Assembly (NCBI RefSeq): GCF_024345535.1
Contig: NZ_JAGQBH010000002.1
Location: 248,001 to 312,000 of the forward strand
Source: Cyanobium sp. N.Huapi 1H5
GTDB taxonomy: Bacteria; Cyanobacteriota; Cyanobacteriia; PCC-6307; Cyanobiaceae
Reading direction: 5' to 3'
Length of the DNA: 64,000 bases
Under the pieces are notes generated by a model. The model was not told where the DNA came from and did not search any database. It saw nothing but the letters and a program-made list of their open reading frames with translations. The stretch's first letter is position 1. The number at the start of each line of letters is the position of its first letter. A program made the translations under genes and the position numbers. Positions 1 through 8,255 of this stretch are shown piece after piece.

Positions 1-261
1 CTCATGCAGAAGCCCGGCGGTGTTGATCACGATCCGGAGCGGGGCGAGCTCGCCGGCGGCACGGGCGGCCAACGCGGCCAGGCTGGCGTCATCGGCCAGA
101 TCGAGCGGAATGTCCGCCCCACGGCGACCGGCGGTGCGGACCCGCAGACCCGGTGCCCGCCCGGCCAGCTCGGCCGCCAGCGCCCGGCCGATGCCCCCCG
201 GGCCCACGATCAGGGCCTGCCCCTCCCACGCTTGCCAGCAGGGGTTGGTGGCGGTCGGCAT
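1..261 (-). CDS. Short-chain dehydrogenase/reductase (SDR), N-terminal part; runs off the window
   Basis: Only the first 87 residues are present; the gene continues beyond the left edge. A Rossmann nucleotide-binding fold is indicated by the glycine-rich GPGGIG at residues 20-25, after the strand ALIV, and by NTAG at 80-83, the counterpart of the structural NNAG of SDRs. SDR enzymes are NAD(P)H-dependent oxidoreductases; the substrate cannot be told because the catalytic YxxxK lies outside the window. It is divergent from gpsA with about 60 bases between the starts. The ATG chosen gives a short N-terminus ahead of the fold. The family is clear; the specific function is unknown. Confidence 0.75.
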   Translation of the reverse strand, partial: MPTATNPCWQAWEGQALIVGPGGIGRALAAELAGRAPGLRVRTAGRRGADIPLDLADDASLAALAARAAGELAPLRIVINTAGLLHE

Positions 262-324
262 GGCGGGAAGGGGGATGGCGCATGATGGCAGTTCCATCCG
301 GGGAACCGCCCCGCGCATCGGTCC

Positions 325-1245
325 ATGAGTCTGCGCATCACCGTGCTGGGTCGGGGTGCCTGGGGCGGCACATTGCTGCGGCTCTGGGAGCGCCAGGGCC
401 ACCATCTGCGCAGCTGGTCGCGGCGGGATGGGGGAGACCCGGGGTCCCTGCTGCAGGACTGCGACCTGGTGGTGGCGGCCGTGTCGATGGTGGGGGTCGC
501 CCCCCTGGGCCAGAGCCTGCAGGGACGCTGGCCGGAGGGCCTGCCGTTGCTGAGCTGCAGCAAGGGGATCGATCTGGACAGCCTGTGCACCGCCAGCCAG
601 CTCTGGCGGCGCCACCTGCCCGCGGTGTCGCTGGCGGTGCTGAGCGGCCCGAATCTGGCGGAGGAACTGGAGAGGGGCCTGCCGGCGGCCAGCGTGCTCA
701 GCAGCGACGACCCCGGGCTGGCTCGACGGCTGCAGGAGGAGTTGCGCACCCCGCACCTGCGGCTGTACACCAACGCCGATCCCATCGGCACCGAGGCGGC
801 CGGGGCCCTCAAGAACGTGATCGCCCTGGCCGCCGGCATCAGTGACGGCCTGGGCCTGGGGGCGAACGCCAAGGCCTCCCTGCTGTGCCGGGGCCTGGCG
901 GAGATCGCCGTCGTGCTCCAGGCCCTCGGCGGCCAGCCCACCACGCTCTACGGCCTGGCCGGCCTGGGGGATCTGCTGGCCACGGCGAACAGCAGCCTGA
1001 GCCGCAACTATCGCTTCGGCAGCCTCCTGGCCGAGGGTTGCGACGAAGCCACCGCCCTCGGCCGGATCGGCGCCACCGTGGAGGGGCCCCGCACCGCCCG
1101 CGCCACCCTGGCCCTGGCCTTGAGGGAGGGCTGGCAACTGCCCATCTGCGGCCAGGTGGTGCGCCTGCTGGCGGGCGAGCTGGAGGCCCGCCAGGCCGTG
1201 CAGGAGCTGATGCAGCGCGACCTGCGGGCCGAAGCGGCCGCCTGA
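325..1245 (+). CDS. gpsA: Glycerol-3-phosphate dehydrogenase [NAD(P)+]
   Basis: Reduces dihydroxyacetone phosphate to sn-glycerol 3-phosphate, the backbone for membrane glycerolipids, in the cytoplasm. The N-terminal dinucleotide-binding motif is G-R-G-A-W-G at residues 9-14, followed by a Rossmann domain. The C-terminal helical domain has the family signature around GALKNVIALAAG, with K163 the expected catalytic lysine, and a GLAGLGDL motif further on. At 306 residues it is slightly shorter than the usual 330 or so, mainly because the region after the first glycine motif is trimmed, but all core motifs are present. It stands between a divergent SDR gene and a SpoIID-like gene and looks singly transcribed. 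Confidence 0.95.
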   Translation: MSLRITVLGRGAWGGTLLRLWERQGHHLRSWSRRDGGDPGSLLQDCDLVVAAVSMVGVAPLGQSLQGRWPEGLPLLSCSKGIDLDSLCTASQLWRRHLPAVSLAVLSGPNLAEELERGLPAASVLSSDDPGLARRLQEELRTPHLRLYTNADPIGTEAAGALKNVIALAAGISDGLGLGANAKASLLCRGLAEIAVVLQALGGQPTTLYGLAGLGDLLATANSSLSRNYRFGSLLAEGCDEATALGRIGATVEGPRTARATLALALREGWQLPICGQVVRLLAGELEARQAVQELMQRDLRAEAAA

Positions 1246-1362
1246 GGCGAGACGGCTGTCCCGGTGTGGCGGCACGGTGCAATGGGGCGACCGTCCTGCG
1301 CCGGGCGGCGACGGAGCCGGATTCTCCGGCATGATCCTCTCAATCCTTTGTGAATCCTTGCC

Positions 1363-2412
1363 GTGAGCCGGCACGTCAAGGCCGCCATCGCCGCTCTCCG
1401 GGCCACGGGCCGGCGACTGCTCCACGGTTGCCGCCGCCACCCGATCCTGCTCACCGCTCCCCTCGCCGTGGTGGCGGTGGGGGCCGGTTTCGCCGCCCAG
1501 GAGCTGATCCCGGCGGGGGCCTCCCGCTCGGACCCCGACCTGCTCGAAGCCCTGATCGCCCAGCCCCGGGAGGTCTCCCAGCAGGCTGCGGACGCCAGCG
1601 AATCCCCCGACAAGGATCTGCTGGCGGCGGCCTCCCTGCAGGCCCAGCGCACCAGCCTCAGCCATCCCGACCCGGCCCTGGTGGAACCGGAGGCCGGCGC
1701 TGAGGTTCCCCTCGAGATCCGGGTGGCCCTGCTGGGTGCCTCCCCCTCCCCCCGGCTGGGCGCCAGCGGCTACTGGCGACTGGTCGACCGGGACGGACGC
1801 CCCGTCCAGGAGGGCGGCCCCGCTGACGCGCCCGACCTGGCGGCTGCCATGGCCGGACGGGCCGAGGTCTGGATGGAGACGGGCTCCGACCATGTCCTGC
1901 AGGTGGACGGGCGGCCCTACGAAGGCCGCCTGAGGGTGCTGCGCGGATCCCAGGGCCTGCAGCTCGTGAACCACGTCTCCCTGGAGCGCTACATCAGCTC
2001 GGTGGTGGGCGCCGAAATGCCCAGCAGCTGGAACATGGAGGCCCTCAAGGCCCAGGCCGTGGCGGCCCGCTCCTACGCCATGGCCCACATGGCCCGTCCG
2101 GCCAGTGCCCACTGGCACCTGGGCGACACCACCCGCTGGCAGGCCTACCGGGGCCTGGGCAGCGTCACCGCCCGCACCCGCCAGGCCACCGCCAGCACCT
2201 CCGGGGTGATCCTCAGCTACCAGGGAGGCATCGTCGAAAGCCTCTATGCGGCCACCAACCGCATCACCCAGGAGGCCCACGGCCACCTGGGGGCCAGCAT
2301 GAGCCAGCACGGTGCCCAGGATCTGGCGGAGCAGGGGCTGCGGTACAACGAGATTCTCGGGCGCTACTACCGGGGCGCCTCCCTGGCCCGACTGCAGGCC
2401 GGTGCGAGCTGA
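1363..2412 (+). CDS. SpoIID/LytB-domain protein, probable cell-wall-associated
   Basis: SpoIID/LytB-domain proteins act on peptidoglycan glycan strands (SpoIID itself is a lytic transglycosylase); in cyanobacteria the exact role is not established. The GTG start gives a basic N-terminus and a hydrophobic segment at about residues 26-47 (PILLTAPLAVVAVGAGFAA) that should be a signal anchor, so the enzyme would face the periplasm. The SpoIID core lies at about 200-335: ERYISSVVGAEMP, then EALKAQAVAARSYA, and near the end MSQHGAQDLA. The region between 60 and 140 is low-complexity and Ala/Pro-rich. Its stop overlaps the proposed GTG start of the next gene, suggesting co-translation. Confidence 0.8.
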   Translation: MSRHVKAAIAALRATGRRLLHGCRRHPILLTAPLAVVAVGAGFAAQELIPAGASRSDPDLLEALIAQPREVSQQAADASESPDKDLLAAASLQAQRTSLSHPDPALVEPEAGAEVPLEIRVALLGASPSPRLGASGYWRLVDRDGRPVQEGGPADAPDLAAAMAGRAEVWMETGSDHVLQVDGRPYEGRLRVLRGSQGLQLVNHVSLERYISSVVGAEMPSSWNMEALKAQAVAARSYAMAHMARPASAHWHLGDTTRWQAYRGLGSVTARTRQATASTSGVILSYQGGIVESLYAATNRITQEAHGHLGASMSQHGAQDLAEQGLRYNEILGRYYRGASLARLQAGAS

Positions 2413-3232
2413 GCGCCATTGGGATCGGGCCCGTGAGGTCTCGGAGCTGGCCCGCCGCCAGGGAGCCCTGGTGCCCCTCGACACGCGCATCCTGCCGGTC
2501 CCCGGCATGGAACCCTTCGTCCTGCGCGAGCTCCTGTCATCGGCGCCCCGGCACCTGCGCCAGGGAGGCCCCCGGCCCAATCCCTTCCTGCCCTGGGACA
2601 GGCCCCTGCAGGTGGAGCTGCTCGAGCCGGCCCATGTGCTGCTGCTGAACAAGTACCCGGTGCAGGAGGCCCACCTGCTGGTGATCACCCGGGACTGGCG
2701 CCCCCAGCGCGGCTGGATCGAGACCGGCGACTGGGAGGCGGTGGCGCAGGTGGGCCGGGACACCGGCGGCCTGTGGTTCTTCAACAGCGGCGCCCGCTCC
2801 GGCGCCAGCCAGCCCCATCGCCATCTGCAGTTGCTGCCGCGTCGGCCCGGTGAGCTCAGCTGCCCCCTGGCGCCGCTGTTCCTGGAGCAGCTGGAGACGG
2901 GGGAGGCCGCCTGGAGCTGGGCCTACCACCTCAGCCGGCGCACGGACCCTGTGGGTGGGTCCGATCTGGAGGGGCTGTACCACGCCCATGCCCGGGCCCT
3001 GGGGCTGGGGGAACCGGGCCGCGACGGCGAGCCCCAGCATCCCTACAACCTGCTGTTCGACGACGACTGGTTCCTGACCGTGCGCCGGATACGGGAGCAC
3101 GGAGCCGGATTCAGCGTCAATGCCCTGGGCTTCGCGGGCTTCCTGCTGATCACCGAGGGCTCCGACAGGGCCTGGCTGGAGCGCCACGGTCCCTGGACCC
3201 TGCTGAAGGACGTGGCGGCCCCCCGGTCCTGA
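2402..3232 (+). CDS. ATP adenylyltransferase (Ap4A phosphorylase)-like protein
   Basis: Members split diadenosine tetraphosphate with phosphate into ATP and ADP, clearing a stress-linked nucleotide. The HIT-like catalytic motif H-R-H-L-Q is at residues 139-143, preceded by FNSGARSGASQP, typical of the Ap4A phosphorylase branch. NKYPVQEAHLLVITRDW near residue 85 is the conserved substrate-pocket strand. An open frame runs upstream, but the GTG overlapping the spoIID-like stop by 11 bases gives 276 residues, close to family length, so I prefer it. Translation is probably coupled to the upstream gene. The start is uncertain; the family assignment is firm. Confidence 0.85.
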   Translation: MRAERHWDRAREVSELARRQGALVPLDTRILPVPGMEPFVLRELLSSAPRHLRQGGPRPNPFLPWDRPLQVELLEPAHVLLLNKYPVQEAHLLVITRDWRPQRGWIETGDWEAVAQVGRDTGGLWFFNSGARSGASQPHRHLQLLPRRPGELSCPLAPLFLEQLETGEAAWSWAYHLSRRTDPVGGSDLEGLYHAHARALGLGEPGRDGEPQHPYNLLFDDDWFLTVRRIREHGAGFSVNALGFAGFLLITEGSDRAWLERHGPWTLLKDVAAPRS

Positions 3233-3402
3233 GGCTTCGCTTCCCGGCGGCCGGGTCCTGGATCGGGAAACTTCCGTGGTTCCACGGTTGTGCGTTCCGG
3301 TCCTCCTGGCCCTCTCTGGAAAAGGAGCGCACCGCCAGCCGTCATCGGCGCCGCGGCACGCCCCGCTTCCACGACATCGCCGACGACCCAGGCCCCACGA
3401 CC

Positions 3403-4167
3403 ATGGCCCCCTCCCCCACCAGCCGCCAGACCCTTCCCTCCACCGCCGTCCGCCGCAACCGGCGCGTGGAGCAGTACCGGGCAGTGGTCCGCCCCCTGGC
3501 GCTTCACTATTCCCGCTGCAGCCGTGAATCCTTCGAGGATCTGCTCCAGGTGGGCCTGATGGGCTTGATCCGCGCCGCCGAGCTCTACAGCGACGATCGC
3601 CGGACTCCGTTCGAGGCCTTCGCCAGGCCCCACATCCGCGGGGCGATCCTCCACTACCTGCGGGATGCGTCCCCCCTGGTGCGGCTGCCGCGGCGCCAGG
3701 CGGAGCTTCAGGAGCGCTTCAACCGCCTCAGCCGTCACCCCGCCCTGCTGACGGATCCCGGCCGGGCGATCACCCAGCTGAGCCGGACCCTGGGCGTCAC
3801 CCCGACGGAATGGCGCCGGCTCGAGCTGCAGGGGCTGCTGGCCAGGCCCGCCAACCTCGACGATCCGACCCTTGTCGAGGCCGTGGCCGCCAGCACCGCC
3901 AGTGAGCCCTGCCGGCAGGAGGAGCCGGGTCCGTCGGTGGCGATGCTGCTGGCCCTGCTGGAGCCCCGCCAGCAACTGGTGGTGCGCCAGGTGGTTCTGG
4001 CGGGCTGGAGCTACCGGCGCCTCGGGCGCCAGATGGATGTCAGTCCAATGACGGTGAAACGGCTGCTGCACAAAGGGCTGGAGCAGCTGCGACTGGAGCT
4101 GGATGCCCGCGGACTCACCCCTGGTGATCGGCCTGATCGCGGTGCATCTGCTGTTCCAGGGTGCTGA
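3403..4167 (+). CDS. RNA polymerase sigma factor, sigma-70 family (group 3-like)
   Basis: Directs RNA polymerase to alternative promoters. Region 2 is visible at about residues 40-90 (FEDLLQVGLMGLIRAAELY, then FEAFARPHIRGAILHYLRD), a region 3-like helix pair at about 120-150, and region 4 at about 183-235, including the helix-turn-helix WSYRRLGRQMDVSPMTVKRLLHKGL. There is no region 1.1 and the protein has only 254 residues, which points to a group 3 (SigF/SigB-like) factor rather than a housekeeping one. No anti-sigma gene is adjacent. The 3' end overlaps the convergent 63-residue gene by 53 bases, so the two transcripts are antisense there. Confidence 0.9.
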   Translation: MAPSPTSRQTLPSTAVRRNRRVEQYRAVVRPLALHYSRCSRESFEDLLQVGLMGLIRAAELYSDDRRTPFEAFARPHIRGAILHYLRDASPLVRLPRRQAELQERFNRLSRHPALLTDPGRAITQLSRTLGVTPTEWRRLELQGLLARPANLDDPTLVEAVAASTASEPCRQEEPGPSVAMLLALLEPRQQLVVRQVVLAGWSYRRLGRQMDVSPMTVKRLLHKGLEQLRLELDARGLTPGDRPDRGASAVPGC

Positions 4168-4306
4168 TGGCGGCGTTCATCGCGGCCAGCTGGCGTTCGA
4201 TGCCATCGCGCCAGAAGCTGAGCAGGCGCAGCTTGCGTTCCTGATACCGCCGCAGGGCGCTGGCTCCGGACTCCGACCCGGAGCAGTACCCGAAGGGAGG
4301 AATCAT
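4115..4306 (-). CDS. Small conserved cyanobacterial protein (63 residues), function unknown
   Basis: A 63-residue protein starting MIPPFGYCSGSESG, followed by a strongly helical, charged stretch (ALRRYQERKLRLLSFWRDGI) that reads as an amphipathic helix or short coiled coil to the C-terminus. I recall similar small proteins in picocyanobacteria, but no function. The frame is open further upstream, but that extension is low-complexity and lies over the region in front of the DUF3370 gene, so I use the internal ATG. It has no signal peptide or membrane segment. Its last 53 bases overlap the end of the convergent sigma-factor gene. Confidence 0.6.
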   Translation of the reverse strand: MIPPFGYCSGSESGASALRRYQERKLRLLSFWRDGIERQLAAMNAAISTLEQQMHRDQADHQG

Positions 4307-4378
4307 GACAAAATCTGCAGAGTGGGTCCGTTCTAGCGAGCCCGTCGTTCCATCCGGGGCTGCCCAGGTACTCGCACC

Positions 4379-4391
4379 CCCAACGGTTGGG
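4379..4391. promoter_or_regulatory. 13-base perfect palindrome upstream of the DUF3370 gene
   Basis: CCCAAC-G-GTTGGG is perfectly symmetric about one central base and lies about 60 bases before the TTG start of the exported DUF3370-type protein, in the gap between two divergent genes. The loop is too short for a hairpin, so a dimeric-regulator operator is the natural reading. No matching regulator is identified and one palindrome of this size can occur by chance. Confidence 0.25.
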
Positions 4392-4448
4392 ACGGTCGCA
4401 TCCCGCCTTACCGTCCTCTGGCCACCCACACCACCAGCCTGACGCAAT

Positions 4449-6110
4449 TTGAGATCAGTCCCCCCCATTGGTCCCATCGGTGTCTGGCTGACGCTGGGTC
4501 TGGGCCTGGTGTTGGCGCAGCCCGCCCACGCCTACGTGGCCCTGATGGCGGGCCAGAAAGCCCGGCCCCTGAACGGCACCTTCAACAGCGTGCCGGTTCT
4601 GCACTCCAACCAGCCGGAGGAGGTGGAGGGGCCTGGGATCCTGATCAACACGGCGCCCGGCTACGCCTATGCCGCGGAGACGGGCCAGCCCCTGCGCAAT
4701 GCGGAGTTCACCTTCAACGGGGAATTCGGCATGCACCTGCACCACAAGTACTTCCCACCCAACCGCCGCTCCATCGCCCCTGGCACGCGACGGGCGGAGC
4801 TGACCCTGGCCGCGATCCTGATCAATCCGGGGGTGCGCCCTGTCCACATCCGCTTCGAGAAGGGGGCGGTGCGCAACAGCTTCGAGGCCCCGTACCTCGC
4901 CAACAACCTGATGGGGGTCAAGCCACTGGGGCCCCGTCCCTGGAACACCGGACCCGGTGATGCCACCGCTGTCCAGATGCTGCGCGGCCGCCTTGACAGC
5001 CGCCTGACCGACGAGATCACGATCCCGGCACGCAGCCGCATCGTGCTGTTCCAGACTCAGCTGCCGGCCCTGGGCATCGCCAACGCCCTGCTGCGCGGCC
5101 GCAGCGACGGCCCCTTCCAGATCGCCGTGGTGGCCGCCAAGGAGCGTGACACCGACTACGAAGTGCTGGCGGTGCTGGATGAGGGCCGGTTGGCCCCCGG
5201 CCGGGTGTATCTCAGCCGGATCAACGACATCCACAACCGGCGCATCTTCTCCCGTGTGGGCGGCGTCGCCCTCGGCGATGCCTACCAGGCCTCGATCAGC
5301 CACGACCTCGACGTCAAGGGGCCTTTGCACGTGCCCTTCACCAGCACCGACCGCCACCACTTCGGCACCCGCGACGTGCAGGTCAACGCCCTCGCCAGCC
5401 GCATGGTCGATTCCTCCCTCGACAACGTCGGCACCTACGGGGTTCGCTTCGACATCGACCTGAACCTCAAGGGCAACGGCCCCTACGAGCTGGTGATGAG
5501 CCACCCCACCCTGATCGGCGGCCAGCCGTTCACGGCCTTCCGGGGCTCCATCCAGATCCAGACCCCCGCCGGCCTGCGGGAGGTGCACGTGGGGCTGCGT
5601 TCGGGGCAGAGCCTGTCCCTGGGTCAGATCGATCTCACACCAGGGGTCGTGAACCCCGTGCGCGTCAGCCTCGTCTACCCGGCCGATGCCACCCCGGGCC
5701 ATCTGCTGAGCGTGGTCAGCGCCAGCCAGCTGGCCATGGTCCAGGAACGCGAACGGCAGCTGGAACTGGCCCGGGCCGGAGCCGCCGTCCGTCCGGCCCC
5801 GCCACCCGTCGCCCCGCCGGCGCTCACCGTCCTGCCCCCCGCCGCCACCATCACCCCCCCGCCGACCGGGGGCGGCACCGGTCCTCTGGTGCCGCCGTCC
5901 CAGATGCTCCGTCCGGCGCCGGCCCCTGGCTGGCTGACGCCGCCACCGCCGCTGCCCTCAACCAACCGCGGCGTCCTGGCCCCGTCCCCGATGATCACGC
6001 CGATGCGCAGCCGCTCCGGCACCGCCACCGGCGGCGGATCGCTGGTCGATCGCTACCGGGAGGCCGTGGAGGCCCAGCAACAGTTCCTGCGGGATCAGCG
6101 GGGACCCTGA
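4449..6110 (+). CDS. Exported DUF3370-type protein with proline-rich tail
   Basis: Function unknown; the family is essentially cyanobacterial. The TTG start gives a signal peptide with hydrophobic core VWLTLGLGLVLA and a likely cleavage after AHA (about residue 28), so the protein is exported. The body (about 30-435) has the DUF3370 look: VLHSNQPEEVEGPGIL, then a block with NGEFGMHLHHKYFP, and later YGVRFDIDLNLKGNGPYELVMSHP. Residues about 445-525 are rich in proline and alanine and probably form an extended linker or envelope-spanning tail. It is transcribed away from the 63-residue gene; the next gene follows after 45 bases. Confidence 0.75.
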   Translation: MRSVPPIGPIGVWLTLGLGLVLAQPAHAYVALMAGQKARPLNGTFNSVPVLHSNQPEEVEGPGILINTAPGYAYAAETGQPLRNAEFTFNGEFGMHLHHKYFPPNRRSIAPGTRRAELTLAAILINPGVRPVHIRFEKGAVRNSFEAPYLANNLMGVKPLGPRPWNTGPGDATAVQMLRGRLDSRLTDEITIPARSRIVLFQTQLPALGIANALLRGRSDGPFQIAVVAAKERDTDYEVLAVLDEGRLAPGRVYLSRINDIHNRRIFSRVGGVALGDAYQASISHDLDVKGPLHVPFTSTDRHHFGTRDVQVNALASRMVDSSLDNVGTYGVRFDIDLNLKGNGPYELVMSHPTLIGGQPFTAFRGSIQIQTPAGLREVHVGLRSGQSLSLGQIDLTPGVVNPVRVSLVYPADATPGHLLSVVSASQLAMVQERERQLELARAGAAVRPAPPPVAPPALTVLPPAATITPPPTGGGTGPLVPPSQMLRPAPAPGWLTPPPPLPSTNRGVLAPSPMITPMRSRSGTATGGGSLVDRYREAVEAQQQFLRDQRGP

Positions 6111-6155
6111 CCAGCCGTCCGATGCCAGCGAACCCAGCACCGATGGAGGGCTGCC

Positions 6156-7238
6156 GTGGCTGAGAAGTCGAACGACGCCCGCCAGCGGATCAGTCTCGAC
6201 CTCACCCGGGAGCTGGTGGCCCACCTGGATCACCTGCGGCGGGAGTGGGGCATCCGCAGCCGGGGTGATGTGCTCGAGCGTCTGCTCGACGATCTGTTCG
6301 GCTCCGGTGATGAGGGGGACGGCGAGGCTGACGGCCATGGCCTTGGTGTCGGCGAAGCCGGTGGGGGCCTTGGTCTGGTACCGGAAAGCAGACCGGCCCA
6401 GCGTCTCGACCATGACGAGCGGGACCTGGAGGAGCAGGGGGCCCTGGTGCTCGTGGGCCGGGGGGCGATGGACACCCTGCAGGCGGAATTCGAGTGGGAA
6501 GCGCCGGCCGAAGATCCGCCGCGCCCCCAGCCCGCTGGCGGGGGCATCGATCTGCCCGGCTTCGTGCGGCGCCGCTCCGATGTTCTCAAGCGCAGTCTGC
6601 GGCCCACGGCACGACAGAGTGCCGGGTCCCTGCCCCTGACGCCCCTGCCTCCCCTCGGTGGGGAGGTGGTGCAGCAGGCGATGGAGGAGGCCGGGAACCA
6701 CTGGCGCACGCTCTATGGGTCGCCGGCCAACGAAGCGGTGCTGGAGGCGGCCATGCTCTGGCTGGCCCAGGACATCTGGCCCCAGTCCGACCAGAGCGAT
6801 GGCCGGACGTTCACCTGGTCGGGTGCCTGCCAGGTGATGCAGCAATTCGCCCCCGGCTGGAGCGATGGCCCGCCGACGTTCGAGCGGGTCATGGTGACCG
6901 CCGGTGTGCTGGAAGACCCCTTCAGTGGTTCAACCCTGAGCCTGCGGATCCCCACGTTGATCCGGCGCTTCGTGCACCGCTTCCGCCGCCGTCGCCGTGG
7001 CACGTCCTTCCAGACGCTGGAGCACACCATGACCCTGCACGGCGCCCTGCGGCTGCTGCAGTTGCCCACCGATCCAGGCCAGCGCCTGACCCTGGCCCAG
7101 ATCCGCGAGGCCTACCGGGACATGGCACAGAGTCACCACCCCGACGCCGGCGGATCGGTGGAGGCGATGCGGCGCCTCAATGAGGCCTATCAGTTGCTCA
7201 AGGAGCTCTATCGGCAGGGCGCCGCGAGCGAGCGCTGA
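6156..7238 (+). CDS. J-domain protein with N-terminal ribbon-helix-helix-like segment
   Basis: The C-terminal 65 residues form a J domain: helix LTLAQIREAYRDMAQSHHPD with the HPD tripeptide at 328-330, then MRRLNEAYQLLKELY. J domains stimulate ATP hydrolysis by Hsp70/DnaK. The first 45 residues (RISLDLTRELVAHLDHLRRE, then SRGDVLERLLDDLF) look like a ribbon-helix-helix DNA-binding or dimerisation fold. The middle (about 60-290) is unrecognised, with basic patches (RRFVHRFRRRRRG near 270-285). There are no Gly/Phe or zinc-finger regions, so this is not DnaJ itself but a specialised co-chaperone. The GTG start is used. A long gene-free stretch follows. Confidence 0.75.
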   Translation: MAEKSNDARQRISLDLTRELVAHLDHLRREWGIRSRGDVLERLLDDLFGSGDEGDGEADGHGLGVGEAGGGLGLVPESRPAQRLDHDERDLEEQGALVLVGRGAMDTLQAEFEWEAPAEDPPRPQPAGGGIDLPGFVRRRSDVLKRSLRPTARQSAGSLPLTPLPPLGGEVVQQAMEEAGNHWRTLYGSPANEAVLEAAMLWLAQDIWPQSDQSDGRTFTWSGACQVMQQFAPGWSDGPPTFERVMVTAGVLEDPFSGSTLSLRIPTLIRRFVHRFRRRRRGTSFQTLEHTMTLHGALRLLQLPTDPGQRLTLAQIREAYRDMAQSHHPDAGGSVEAMRRLNEAYQLLKELYRQGAASER

Positions 7239-8131
7239 TCTCTCCGCGCGCACCGATCAGGGGCGTCATGAGTTGCCCAAGCGTCTCGGGTGAGACTAGA
7301 TTCTGGTCTAATAGTGAATCCCTAACTGGCTGCATGAGATAGAGTGTCCCCATCGCCGTGGCGCTTGTATCTCAGAAGACCCATATGAGACTAGCTGCGT
7401 GTCCCGGTACTGGACCTGAACGCTATCCGCAAGACCCTGATTTTTCGTCGATTTCAGTTGTGACGACCAACCTTCTCCACCTTGTGACCTCTGCCGACAG
7501 TCGATGCCCGATGGATCGCAAGTGCAGTGACTGTCCAGGGGCGCCTGTCCAGGCCGATGGCCATGTCCATGGCTTGGACACCGCCTGAAAAGCCTTGGCC
7601 CTACTGGACACAGAATCCCTGCGTATCTGTCTTTGACACAGATACGCCCGTTCAAACCATGGCTTGAGGCGCTCATGGACTCCGGGAGCCGTCCCCGGGA
7701 CTCCTGGATTGATCCATCTCCTAAGCAGGAGGAGCTGAGGGGCGTCCCTGGGTCGCGCTCCCCAGGCCGCGTCCATGAGAACGCCATTCTTGTCAATTGC
7801 GGCCGAGACTGATTACAGGACTAGGGGTGGGTCTCATCCGGGATAGCTGTGCCGTAGTCGCTGGGCCCGCTGCGCCCCGCCGGCACGCACCCCTCAACGA
7901 CCAGTAAAGGAGTCAGTCGACCCGGGCCACCTCCCAAGGTCAGCACCACGCACAGCAATCCCCGCGCCCATGATCACCACGCCAGACTGAAGAGTCGCGA
8001 CTGACCGATCCTGGTCTCACTCCAGGACCCTGAGCGGGTCCCGCCTGAGACGCCTGGTGCAGCCCCAGCTCCTGCGCGGATGGTCGTGGGTACCCAACCA
8101 TCAGGGCGCCGATCACCATCCGGGAACAGCA
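7239..8131. other. Long gene-free region between the J-domain gene and the apcD terminator
   Basis: About 0.9 kb without a convincing gene in a window where most gaps are under 150 bases. Several open frames of 70-160 codons exist on both strands, but they have odd composition, no recognisable motif and no good ribosome site. Base composition is visibly less GC-rich than the flanking genes. The stretch holds a perfect 10-bp inverted repeat (listed separately) and many copies of the pentamer GAGAC or its complement GTCTC. It could hold a small RNA, a 3' UTR or a decayed gene; I cannot decide between these. Confidence 0.5.
7621..7647. repeat. Perfect 10-bp inverted repeat (hairpin) in the gene-free region
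   Basis: GCGTATCTGT, a 7-base loop, then ACAGATACGC: a perfect stem of 10 pairs. No run of T follows on either strand, so it is not a standard intrinsic terminator. It may be the fold of a small RNA, a terminator of another type, or a protein-binding palindrome. Confidence 0.5.
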
Positions 8132-8160
8132 ATAAAAAAACCCGCCACTTCAGTGACGGG
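8132..8160 (-). terminator. Intrinsic terminator downstream of apcD
   Basis: Read on the minus strand: CCCGTCAC, loop TGAA, GTGGCGGG (8 pairs including one G-T), followed directly by seven T. It lies about 95 bases past the apcD stop. Between them is a second inverted repeat (GGCTGGAC / GTCCAGCC at 8202-8226), which would fold in the apcD 3' UTR. Confidence 0.85.
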
Positions 8161-8255
8161 GTGGGAGCGTCGAGCAAGTTCCAGAAAACCTGGCTGTCTC
8201 GGGCTGGACCCAGACCAAGTCCAGCCAAGAGACCAGCCTGAGACGTTTGATAAGA

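Noticed and set aside
7308-7796. Possible genes of 76, 117 and 162 codons in the gene-free region
   Set aside because: They overlap each other on both strands, contain no recognisable motif and lack ribosome sites; codon choice does not match real genes here.
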